Source: Thunnus maccoyii (lineage: Eukaryota > Chordata > Actinopteri > Scombriformes > Scombridae). From it: DNA of 64,000 nt. Below are positions 42,914 to 55,300 of this stretch, piece by piece. A program made the position numbers and the translations under genes. The notes under the pieces are model-generated. The model was not told the DNA's origin. It ran no database searches and worked only from the letters and a program-made list of their open reading frames with translations. Location: contig NC_056550.1 in assembly GCF_910596095.1 (NCBI RefSeq), positions 25,349,001 through 25,413,000 on the forward strand, written 5' to 3'. Position 1 is the first letter of the stretch, and each line of letters opens with the position of its first letter.

Positions 42914-43302
42914 AAAAACACGTAACATTTCTTTATTTAAATATTTAAATGAAACAGGTTTAACATCCAGAAAATAACTTCTTCAAAAAACTTTTTTTTT
43001 GGGTTTGTTTTTGTTGTTTAAAGTCATGATATTACACACTCTGATACAGCAGGTGGCGGCATGCAGCTTTAACGTTTGTTTGTAGTCCACAAGTAAAACC
43101 AACGAAGAAGAAAAAACATGTAACATCACTAATTTTAAATATTTAAACGGAACAAGTTTGTTATCCAGAATACAACTTATTTATAAAGTGTTTGTTTGTT
43201 TTTGTTGTTTAAAGTCATCATATTACACACTCTGATACAGCAGGTGGCGGCATGCAACTTTAACGTTGGTTTGTAGTCCGCCAGTAAAACCAACGAAGAA
43301 GA
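42914..43302 (+). repeat. Two-copy tandem duplication (about 195 bp) upstream of map2k4, each with a CTCF-like motif
   Basis: Copies run about 42914-43111 and 43112-43302. Each has TTGTTGTTTAAAGTCAT, ATTACACACTCTGATACAGC and ends AAAACCAACGAAGAAG. Each contains ACAGCAGGTGGCGGC (43046-43060 and 43237-43251), which fits 13 of 14 positions of the CTCF consensus CCASYAGRKGGCRS. The pair lies 400-650 bp upstream of the map2k4 ATG. Confidence 0.8.
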
Positions 43303-43695
43303 CGACGAAATGCGTCACATCCGGTGTTGTGTTGGCTAACTGCCGCTAGCTTGTCGGTGGGTGTTGACATGTCAGTGTCACTTGGTCAGCTGATTGCGGG
43401 TCGTAAAGCTTCTCGGCCAGTTTAGTTAGCTTAGCCTAGCTGGGTGTTTGTTTTCGTTAACGTTACTACACGGGTAGCTTTTAACGTAACACAGAACTTT
43501 AAAAACAAACAAAACAACTACAACTTAACAATTTAACACATTTTAAACTGTTCTGCGGTCTCTCTGTGCGTGTGTTGCGGTGAAGTTGACGTGAGTGAGG
43601 CAGTAATTATTCCTGCAGGGAGGGTGAAGTTGCTCTCCGTGTCTCTCTGCATTGCAGCCCCGGCGGCGCTGCTGATGGAATTCAAACACACAACA
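43303..43695 (+). promoter_or_regulatory. map2k4: map2k4 promoter and 5' UTR region
   Basis: CpG-containing sequence with CACATCCGGTG (ETS-like) at about 43318 and no TATA box. The start-codon frame stays open upstream to 43570, and an in-frame ATG lies at 43675 in poor context (CTGCTGATGG). The ATG at 43696 is in strong context (ACAACAATGG) and gives a protein of the usual length. The transcription start is not defined. Confidence 0.45.
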
Positions 43696-46600
43696 ATGGC
43701 GACTCACGGTCCGAACAACTCAACAACACCGAGCGGCAATAACCCAGGCTCCGCAGCGCACCACCACCACCAGCCCCAGCCTCAGCACATCACCACCGTG
43801 AGCAGCATGCAGGGTGAGTGCAGGCAGGTGTGGAAATATCTGCGACTTCACATTCTGCTGCAGTGAAGGTTAATGTTAGCAGGGCCAGCCGTGGGAGGCT
43901 CAGGCTGCTCCCAGGACTGAAAAATATTCCCAAGGGGAGCGGAGCAGTAATAATCAACCAACTGATCGATCTCCAGATCTTTCAAATAGAGAATTATTAA
44001 TTTTCCTTACGCCTTGCATAATTAATTTAATGTCCTTGTTACCATTTTTTTTGACATTTTGTACCCGCGTTGCATTCAGGTTCTCTCTTGGGGGGGGCAA
44101 TCTCGCCAAACTCCATTCAGAAAAATGGCAGTTTAAAGTCGCAACTAAAGCTAAATGTGCCATAGAAGCCGATTTAAAAATATATTTTTTTGTAAAATCT
44201 TGCAATAGGTAAAAATACGCTATTCCGCGTACATTTAATCAGTATTACATCATCTGTTTGAATTACAGCATCCTCATTTTTCTCCCCCCTTTTTTAATTG
44301 TCTCACCAAAATACAAACAGAAAATACAGAATTCTGACATTTAATTAACAAATAAGTGAGTCCTACCATCTCTAGCACCCCCCAAACCAATTTACCCACC
44401 TCTCAAACAATATCAGTCATAAACCTTATTACTAAATCTTATTCTCCTCCTGTTCTCACTGTGTCATGCAATGTTAATACTGCAGAGCAGCACTGATAGA
44501 AAAGACAACAATTATTAACTTAGGTTAAAAAAGAGAAAAAAATAAAATAAAATAGAAATAGTTGTTTTTGATTGATTTTTTTTTTTTCATAGTGACATTA
44601 AGTACTTTTCCACTGGTGCCCATGTATCATTATTGTGCAATCTAAAGGCTTCCTTTTCTAATTTAATCATCTCTATTGCTTCAGTGATCCATTCTGTCTG
44701 AGTTGGTGCATTTAAAGAAATCCGGTTACTCATGATTACATTCTTTGTGACCGTACATAGCGAGATCTTTTTGATCTTTGAAGATACTCCACTGAAGTGA
44801 TGCAAACCTCCCAGTAAACATGTAGAGTTATAGCGCCGTGTTATAGCACCGTTAACGCCTCTTATTGCTAAATTAGGCTTCATACCTCTTTCACACAAAT
44901 GCATTGGGATCTATGTGAGTGTTATATATGCTGAATTTATCAAAACACTTTCACAACTGAGAAATGATCAGACATCACGCTACATCTTGTGTTTGTGGTC
45001 GCCGGTACGCAAAATCAAATTGAATCGAATACATTTGAGTCTAATTTTAGTGTAATAGGGTTCATTCTGTTCTGTACAGTTGTTCAAGTTCAAGTTTCTT
45101 TATTGTTACATCTCATTACACAAGTAGAAGAGAGTAAAAATCTCAGGTTTCAGCTTCTAGACATAAAAATTAAAAGCAATAGTAATAGATAAAAGAGTAT
45201 AAAACATATGAGTGCATGTGTCCTAACTATAATATATGAATAAATATCTATATGTCACATCCGTATTTATGTTGTTGTTGTTACTGTTGTTCAGCAGAAA
45301 TATCTGAACTGGTCTCCACTAAACCATCTGCTCATTCCAACGTTGTATTTCTGTACAAACAATGTCTCGTTTTAACTTTTCAGAGTCCAACACCTGCTGG
45401 AGATGTCAGAGTGAAACAGGTAGCTACACATTTCATTGACTTGGTAGAGAAAGATGAGAAATCCAATGAAACGGTTCAGTCTAGAAGGAAAATGACAAGT
45501 TGTGGGAAGAGATAAGCAAAATGATCAGATAGTAGAATAGAGTAGAATATAGTTTAGAATAGAGTTTGACTTTTTACCTACTAGTTTATAAAAGTCCTGA
45601 TGATGTCAGACAGCACTTTGATTTTTTTCTTGATTTCACATGAACATAATCAGATTTATAACTGAGTTGCATGTTAATTTGATATCCCTGATAGATGCTA
45701 CTCTAATAAGACATAACAGCAGTAATAACCAAGGAGTAAATGCTGTTGTATAATTCTATTTTTATCCACATTTCCCTGACTGTATTTCATCTTTTTTTGT
45801 ACCTTAATGCTGCTAACTAATGTTTCCTAACTCCTGACATGATGCTGAACGATGGTGAGCTCTCCCAAGAAAATATGTATTAAACTAAAAAATGTGTTTC
45901 ATGTTCACGCTCACTTCTAGATCCCCCACTTTTTTGTTTCTTTTCATCTGCAGGTCATTTTGTGTCCTTTTGTTTGCTGTCATACGTCACCATATCCAAG
46001 TGCTTGTGCAGGATTTGTCTCATAAATGCATGCTGATACGTTACCCTCCAGAAAACTGCGTTTAACCCCGCAGTAGAAGTATGTTTGATGACTCAGCAAA
46101 GCAAGGCCAATTTCTCTGAGGTTATTTATCAGCCCTGAAACTGCAGGATGTTTCAGTCCTTTTTTTTTTTTTTTTCCGGGTTGTTTTTGGATGAAATGGA
46201 CGCCTTTTTTTATTTTCAGCAAGAGTTGATTTTTAAATTTTTTGTTCTTTTTTAAGAATCTGTCATCAAGCAAGGGGAGGTTTTACTAACAAAACCTCCT
46301 CCTGAGGAAAGACATAACAAGCTGGCAAAACTGAAGGTGAAAACTATGAAGGGAAAAATAAAAGCTGTCTTCTCACCTCTAGGCTTTCAGATAAACCTGT
46401 CTGGAGCTCCCCCAAGTAAGCCAAACCTCTTTTGCTTCAGCACCAACAGTTCTCATCCCTTTGTTTCCGCCTGACAGTCTGGTATGGGGGAGTCTGTCCT
46501 GCTGTTCTCAACTAATCCGAGTGAAGACTTCTGATGGGTTCATGTAGGCTTGTGCCGGCAGCCGAGTTGGGGGGGGGGGGTCTGATTCTTAAAGGACGGG

Positions 46601-49600
46601 TTCACGGTTTTTCAAATCTTCAAGGTGTCAAATGAACACCTGACTTGAAAAACTGCAAACTTGTCCTTTAATGCTTAGCTTACAGGGATATGAGAAAGTG
46701 CAGTTTCTTGTCAAAAGCCTGTTTTATTAGTCCTGATCGGCACAAGCCTAAAACTCAGAGCTTCCATTGATATTTTGGCACAAAAATCCTCTTGTTTCTG
46801 CCAACTAATTAATTTAATCCCCAGTTAAATCCTCTAATGGAAGCTCTACCTTACTGGTTTTCAGTGTGCAACTAACAAGCAAAAGTAGTGCCTGTAGTGT
46901 TGTCACATTTTTTTTTTTTTTTTTCTCAACCGGTTTGCCTTTTTTTTTTTTTTTCTTGGCATGGGTGCACCTCAGCATAGCGCTTGCTTGTCGAGACAAG
47001 GAGCACACTGGAGAGTTGTCGTTTCGAACGATGTTTTCCATTTATTGGAATCCGAACATTCTTGTGGTGTTTTTGGGGGGCGGAGCGAGCGTCGGAGCGA
47101 GCGCTTTTCCCTTCGATTCAAGGTGAAATCAAAGCAGTTGGCCTTGAGAAGCATGTCTCCATTAAGAGATATTAGTGTTTTCTTTTTATCCCCCCCCCTC
47201 CCCCCTCCATCTCATGTTTACCTGTGTGTGTGTGTGCATTATGGGTGTAGGCGTTTTGGGATCTTAGCAGCATGTTTCTGTTTTTGCATCGAAATAAAGG
47301 ATTCACATGTAGGTAGACCTGCAAGAAGGTGATGAACAAATTCAGAAAGCAGCACACTGATTAATTGTCTCATATAATCAGCTGCTGCTAAAGAGGTGAC
47401 ACCAGTATAAAAAGAAATCATGTCTACTAATTGGAATTTAATTATAATCTAATCTGAACTTTAACATACGATAAACCCGCTGTCTTGACTGTAAATGCTA
47501 GTAGCCAAAGTTGTGCAAATAAAGCTTCTTTGTAAGGCTGAACAGCATCAATTAGATCTTGAAATTATTAGTAGCATAAAGTATATAATAAATAAATGTT
47601 AAAAGATAATTCTGGTGTTACTGTCTTATGTCAACAAATCCCATGAAAAGACCAAAATCAACAATCTGTCTCTCAGCTACCAAATAAGTTCATAAATACC
47701 TAGTTTCTTTTTTCTTTTTTTTTTAAAGACTTTAGTTTCCTGGAACAGCTGGTCACTCTAGTTTTTAGCAAATGTTACTCAAAAAGGAGGAAATGGTGCC
47801 TTTGTTGGGGACTATTTTCAGCAGCAACATTTGTTGCTCCAGTGATTTTTTTTACTGCAGCAGGACGCTTTAATTTGCATGAATATTCTGTTATTTTAAG
47901 TCTTCTTATGCACATTACATACCTTTTTTTGCATTATAATGTGCAAATTTGTATGTAAAATGCACAGTAACTGTATATTCCCTATAAATATAATGTAGTT
48001 TTTCCTTTTATAATTTCTTCCTTAGTGCTACTTTTCTATATTAATATTCTATTGTAAATACATTGTCTATGTGTGCAGCATAGAGGAGCTGCATCTGAAT
48101 TTCATTGTGCGATCCTGCACCGTATAATGACAAGATGAACCTTGAACCTTTACTCAAAATAAACTACAGTGCCCAGAATTCAATATTAGTTTTGTTTTTT
48201 TCATGGGATTTGTTGACAATAAGATAAATATAGAATCCCCAACAACACAATTAAAGGCTTAAAGGTGAGTATTTGTTGGAAACTTGACAGCAAATTTGGT
48301 ATAAATAATGTAAATCATCCAGTTTTTATTCCCTTGCTGAATGGAAAGCATGACCTCATGGATTTGAGTAAATTTGGATAAATTTACTTGTCTCCTCATT
48401 GCGTGTGTTATCTCATTTTATGGTTTGTGTTGTTTTCACTCACTTATCAGTCCGGCCTTTCATGTGGGATGAATTTGCTTCTGGCTTCTTGCTCAGTCCT
48501 CAACGTTGTGTCGCTTCACTTAAAATCTGGCCTCCCTCATTTTGCGGTTTCCTCTCCCGCTTAGGTAAACGCAAAGCCCTGAAGCTGAACTTTGCCAACC
48601 CTCCGATCAAACCCACGACTAGATTCACACTGAACACGGCGGGGCCGCCCTTTCAGAACCCGCACATGTGAGTAAACCTGCGGGATTCTCATCTCATCTC
48701 ATCCCTGAAAACCAACCCACATTATGAACCCACATTAAGACTGTCAATCTTTTTTTAAAATTTTGCATAATAACCTTCGTCAGAGAGAGGCTGAGAACGC
48801 ACAGCATCGAGTCATCAGGAAAGTTGAAGATCTCCCCGGAGCAGCACTGGGATTTCACGGCCGAGGATCTCAAAGATTTGGGCGAGATCGGCCGAGGGGC
48901 TTACGGCTCCGTCAACAAGATGGTGCACAAGCCGAGTAACCAGATCATGGCGGTCAAGGTGATCATTTATCTGTCTTTGTCCTCACCGGAGAACTAAGCA
49001 GGAAACTTAGATCCAGATTAAAACATTAACATATCTACAGTTAGTAAAATAGGACATTTAAAGGGGACATATCATGCTTTTTGTGAATTTCTGTTATTTT
49101 TTCACTGTTATAATGTTAGCTGTGTGTTAAACATGGTCACAGCTCTAAATCTTGAGGCGAACGTATCTAAAAATGCTCCCTGCAAGTCAAAAGCAAAGTT
49201 ACTTCTACTTCCTCCTTCCTGATGATGTCAGATTGTTCACACGCCCACATACGGCCGTCCGTTCTGCAGCCTTTGTTGTTATGATTGTTCCACGGGAAGT
49301 GAAATCCTGCTACTATAGTTTGTTTACGTAGCCTTCAGAGGAGGAGGGAGCTTCCAGAAGCTGACCAATCAGAAGAGAGTGGTCTCATCAGGAGGCGGGC
49401 CTTAAAGAGACAGGAGCTAAAACGGCCTGTTTCAGACAGAGGCTGAACTGAGGGGCTGTATAAAGGACGAGTATAAGATAAATAAGGAGGTTTTTGAACT
49501 GTAAATCATGCAAAGATATTCCAGTAGAGCTCCAGAATAAGAATGTAGACTTGGAAATGTGCTTGATACGTCCTCTTTAAAAGGATTGTTTAGCCTCAGC

Positions 49601-52290
49601 GGAGCTTTGTGCTCACTGAGTGCTTTATAGTTTGAACAAAGTCTTTGATTGTACTTTGTTTTGTCTCTATCACAGAGAATTAGGTCAACGGTTGATGAAA
49701 AGGAACAGAAGCAGCTGCTGATGGACTTGGACGTGGTCATGAGGAGTAGTGATTGTCCTTACATTGTGCAGTTTTATGGCGCTCTTTTCAGAGAGGTGAA
49801 TTTAAATCACGTTTTGTATGTATTTAATTATTTAATTGTTATTAGGCTGAGTAAAGCAGTGATATATTTCACTTTTCAACCTGTAAATGACTGAATGATT
49901 TCTTGTGTTTCAGGGTGACTGTTGGATTTGTATGGAACTTATGGCTACCTCGTTAGACAAATTTTACAAATTTGTATATTGCTCATTAGACGACGTGATT
50001 CCAGAAGAAATCTTAGGGAAAATAACATTAGCTGTAAGTTTTTTGCGAAACTTTTTTTCAAAAAATAAAGAAGCCCGATCACCATTTTCTGCTACTAATA
50101 ACAGTTTTTTTCTTTTGCACATTGCAGACTGTGAAAGCACTTAACCACTTAAAAGAAAACTTGAAAATAATACACAGAGGTAAGACGATACCAGACGTTC
50201 TCCTGTCCTGTTTTTTTTTTTTTCGGCGCATCTTTACGTGTCTCTTCATCTCCTGTTTTTCTCTTCGACCTTCGCTCACTCAGACATTAAGCCGTCGAAC
50301 ATCCTCCTGGACAGGAACGGCAACATAAAGCTGTGCGACTTTGGCATCAGTGGTCAGCTGGTGGACTCCATCGCCAAAACCAGAGACGCGGGATGCAGAC
50401 CGTACATGGCGGTAAGTAAACACTGGGGTTTTGCTGTGAGAGATGAGCTTTGACGCTAAAATCATACAAAAAAACTGTATGTGGTACATTATGAATTCTC
50501 TGGCGAAGGTGACCAACTGGACAATCTCCCAAAACTCTTGTGATTTTTACAGAAGTACATTGCATTCACCCAAGAAAAAAAAATGGAGGCCTTTATCTGG
50601 TAATTATGACTTAAATATCTCATTATAATGACTTCCGGATCTCAAAATTACACGTTAACAGCTTTTCACTGTATTCTGTGACCTGATTAGCACCGCAAAC
50701 ATTAATATCATACTTTATTCTGTAGTCTGCTGGTCGACTGGTCGATTAGTTGGTCGATATGCTCTCGTCTGACTAAATTCTCATTGGTCGAATAATCTCC
50801 GTGTTATTTTCATAAAGAGAAAAGTGCTACATCAACAGCTTTCCAGGAGTAATCCATTATTTCCTGCGGCGGGAGGGACAGACTAACAAATTACCTGTGA
50901 AAACAACGGGGGTGTATTCAAAACACCCCCGTTGTTTTCACAACTTTGAACTCGCCCAACTTAATGGAAACTGCTGGGTCTAACCGTTCTCAACGGTTAC
51001 TCAACGTACTGAACGTTTACTGAATCTGTGTTTCTCCATAATGACACAACGAGAACCCCCGCCAGGCCAAAAAAATTTTTTTTAATATCTGATAACATTG
51101 AAATCGACAGCGTTTGGGAGTCTCTGTGCAGCGTTGTTCCGGTACGCGAGTCAACCTCTGTCGTTGCCTGGGAAACCACTGGTCGCGCGGCTCCGTTAAG
51201 GAGTATGTTTGCGTGGCAAGCGGGAAAGAGCGAGGATCAGAGAAGTAACGGTGGATGCGAGCGGGGCAGAGGAAAGGGTTAGTGGTAAGTTGTCAGTCTG
51301 GCAGTAAATGTACAGTACAGACTACAGTGTGTCAGGTAATAAATGCTAAAAAGTCACGTCTGTCGTTTCCCCAAATGCTGGAAAAGTAAAGGGGGTTAGC
51401 TCCAAAGTTAGCAACAGTGGGTTAGCATAACCTGAAGACACAAAACAGAGAAATACAGAACAGAGAAATGTGTGGCTGCCGAGTGTACTGTGCACTCTGT
51501 CCCATTACTCTGTCCCGTTACATTGGTTGACTACAGCCCTATTATTCTGATGGTTGTAACCAAATGGCTCCATAGTATTTAGATGCTTGGATGCATCTTG
51601 TAGCTGCTCCTGAACAAACATAGCGACTTCAGGCAGATCAAAGAGTGGTTTCACAAGGACTTATGGGTAATATTGACCTACTAATTGTAATGCCGATGGT
51701 GTATTATCATTTTTAGTGTCATATAGGCCTACATAATCCCTTCCGGCATCGACATGCAGGATACATCAACATATCAACCTGATGACCTCACTATGACATC
51801 ATCAGTTTTTTGGAGGAGGGAAGGAGGGAGGGGGTTTGTAGGCTGAGTAGTACTCTCCATGACAGGCAATGTCCAAAAAAATCCAAAAAAGTCCATCGTT
51901 TTATCTATAAAATGCCAAATAATAGTGAAAAACTCTCCAAAATTCCAACAACAGTGATATAAAACAAAGAAAAGTTGTACATTTTCACAGTTAAGAAGCT
52001 GATTGTGTTGCACGTTTGCAAAAAATAAATAGATGTTTATTCATTTTCTGTCTCATCAACTAATCAAATCATCAACTAATCATCTCAGTGCTTCCTCTGC
52101 CGCTTGTTTACGGGGCTGTTATCCAAACCTCCAGTGTTACAAAGAGGTGATCTCACCATGTCGTCATCACTCGAGGTTATTTTCTGTCCGGGGGGGTTAC
52201 GTTGACGTCAGCTTGGGGGCTCTCCCTCCTCCTCCTCCTCCTCCTCCACAGCAGTTTCCATTCTAAATTTGGGTAGGGGCTATCAGGACC

Positions 52291-52329
<39 letters not shown>

Positions 52330-55300
52330 AAAGGCCAAGGCAGGGTGCTTCATTCATGACTCGGGTCTGAACGACGCCGCTGTGGAGCTTCCCACGACCG
52401 TGAGCTCACAGCGAAGGAATCTCATCTCCGGTTTCTTGTTTTCACTCGCTCAGGTGTTTTGATCATCAGGTGGCTGCAGGTTTAATGACATAAAAAAAAA
52501 AACTGACCTCAGCGTTGTTTGGATACGCGGTTACGATAAAGTATAGAAAAACGTTCTTTACCTCGGGGTTCATTCAGATAACGAAGTCACGTCGGATCGA
52601 CGGTTGCTCTTATCTGTGTCTTCGTGGAGTTTCAGTTTTGTCACGGTTTTGTGGTTTTGTTTGGCTGATTCATGATGTGATTTATTTATGGATTTGCAGA
52701 CAAAAAAAACACACAAAAAAAACTAGACAAAAGCTAGCGTACGTGATGAACTGCACATCCGATTCAGTGTCTTTCTCACATCATAAATTATGATCATTTA
52801 CACTTTTTATTTATGATTATTTCCACTATTTATTACCTTAAATCAGTCATTTAGTCTCTAACATATCAAAACAATTAGACCCCAAGATGTCTTCTTCCAA
52901 CTGTTTATTTTGTCTGAACATCAGTTAAAGGTTAAAGATGCAAAATCCTCACATTATAGAAGCTGAGTGTTTTTATTTGATAAATTAATCATCAGTAAAG
53001 CTGTTTTCATTTGATAGTCTGTGACTGTGGAGACTAAACACTCCCGGTCTTGGCAGATGTGAGCAGGCTCTATGCAGTATGCAGCTGCTCGTTCCATAAA
53101 ACACAGCAGCGCTGCAGCACAGACTGTCCCGCTCTGTTGGGTGACATCAGCATCTAATTCAGGCCTGTAAATGGGCCAGCGAGGTGCTTCCTCCATCGCA
53201 GCGCGGCAGCAGGGCAGGCAGGAGCTTTTCTGCAGCCTTCTTGACACACTTCATGATGTCGTAAATGACAGAATCAGCAGAAGTTTAAAAGCTGCAGGAA
53301 GAAAGAACGTGCTACTTGGTGTGTGAGCCGGAGGGCTGATGGCATCTGGTTGTTGCAGGTGAAAACATGCCCAGAGGTGATGAATTGACTCGGTATTCTG
53401 AAGGGCGTGCACGTCTAGAAACTAATGTGTTTTGGACCTTTTTTGGGCATGAACACCTGTTTCTTTCTGATAATCTTGTCTGGAACTCGAGACAATGAGA
53501 AAAAAATGACATGTTGAAGCCACATGTGCGTTTGAGGCGTAAAAGCAGTGCAGAAACACTTTTCACATCATATAACTCCAGTTCAAATCTTTGATGAGTT
53601 GTTTTAAAAGTGTGAGTTTGCACAAATATTGTAAGTCAAAGCATATTGCAGGCATCTTATCAGGTTTCTCATAATCAGAATATGTGCTCACTCAGGGATT
53701 TTTGAACCAGTTATCATGTTTTTATTAGCAACTAATGATTATTTTCAGTAAGGTTTTCATAAAGTCTTTTTAAAACCTTCCATTGCAGTGATGTTCCCAG
53801 ATTTCCTGAAAAATACAGTTAAAAATCATTAAAGCAGTATTTTCTTACTGTCTTACTGATCAATTTAATGTGAAATGTTAGAATTTACAGATAAAAAAAA
53901 AACTCATTTGTCAAAGGAAAATTATAATTTCAAGCTGATAATTGATTTAATTCAGGAAATTTCACCAAAAACCTGCAAAAGTCAGAATGATGCAACTCTT
54001 CCTCTCATATCATATGAAACACTTAACAAGTTGCTATTAAATTGTGTGAAATTATGTCTTTTTTTCCTGATAGTTCAGTGTTACAAGCCAACATCTCATC
54101 TTAACTCAAATATTTTCATTATGGATTCAACTGCAGATTATTTCCTTGATTAACCGATTAGTCGTTTTGTCTATAAAATTGTCAGAAAACAGTTAAAAAT
54201 ACCTGTTTTCATTTCTTAAAAAGCTTCAGATCATCACATTTGAGACGCTGCAACCAGAAAATGTCATTTTTGCTCAAAAAAAAAAGATGAACTACGAGTA
54301 TTTGATGATCAGAATAGTTGCAGATTGATTACATCATCAACCAGGTTGACATGCAGTCTTCAGTCAAAACATCTTAGTGACATAGAATTAAAATATTACG
54401 TACAGTTGCTCTTCTTCATGTACATCTCCTTGAACTAAAAGTACATGTATGTTTCAGGTAAATCTCTTAAACATTTTGTATTTATTCTTTGAATCTCAGT
54501 GTGGAGTTTTTGGGTGTTTGCTGTTGTTTCTGAATCTTTTTCCTTTTTTAATTTCTTTTAGCCAGAGAGAATAGACCCCAGCGCGTCCAGGCAAGGCTAC
54601 GACGTCCGCTCAGACGTTTGGAGTCTGGGAATCACACTGGTAGGTTTTAACCTGCCTCTAAAAAAAATATTATCTTAATATTTATAGATACAGTTAAAGG
54701 TAGATCCTTAAAGTGTTGGAAAAGTATCTATTTATTCATTTAAAGTCATTAAAACATATTAAAAGATCTGAAATTCTGTCCTTATTGCTCAGTGTTTACA
54801 TCTGAAACAGTTGCATTTTATATTAAATGACAGTTTCTATTGATGCACGTGTAAGATCAGATGCTTTTATATTTACTTCCTTAATGTTTTCCCAGTGTTA
54901 CTTCACACCTGATTTGTAGCGTTACAACATAGTTTGTCTGATGTGTCTTCCAGTATGAGCTGGCTACAGGACGGTTTCCCTACCCGAAGTGGAACAGTGT
55001 GTTCGACCAGTTGACCCAGGTGGTGAGGGGAGACCCGCCGCAACTCAGCAACTCGGAGGAGAGGCGCTTTTCCCCCATGTTCATCGCCTTTGTCAACGCG
55101 TGGTGAGGAAACACCGCTTTAAATGAATTTTCTCCAGTGTTGTAATGTCACAAAATTGAGCCTGTTAGAAGTTGGCTGTGTTAGAAGGTTTTCCAGCTGC
55201 TGCTGCTGCTTTGCTCTTTTGTCCCCCTGGTGGGCAAATGTCTGAACTGCATCCTCTCATGTTTTAACTGTTTATTTGTTTTTCCTCCAGCCTTACAAAG

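Larger units (their letters stand above)
41000..43400. other. Intergenic region between the divergent tmem220 and map2k4 genes
   Basis: The tmem220 5' flank (41010-41110) is GC-rich with CCCCGCCC and GGACGTCA, a plausible TATA-less promoter. A perfect CRE palindrome TGACGTCA lies at 41481-41488. The middle (41560-42330) is AT-rich with an (ATCT)n run. A CGATTAATCG-type element is at 42335-42560 and a tandem duplication at 42914-43302 adjoins the map2k4 promoter. No coding exon was recognised. Confidence 0.55.

Noticed and set aside
43570-43695. Upstream extension of map2k4 to an ATG at 43570 or 43675
   Set aside because: The 43570 extension has no family similarity and the 43675 ATG is in weak context; the ATG at 43696 has strong context and gives the usual protein length. 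The 43675 start remains possible.
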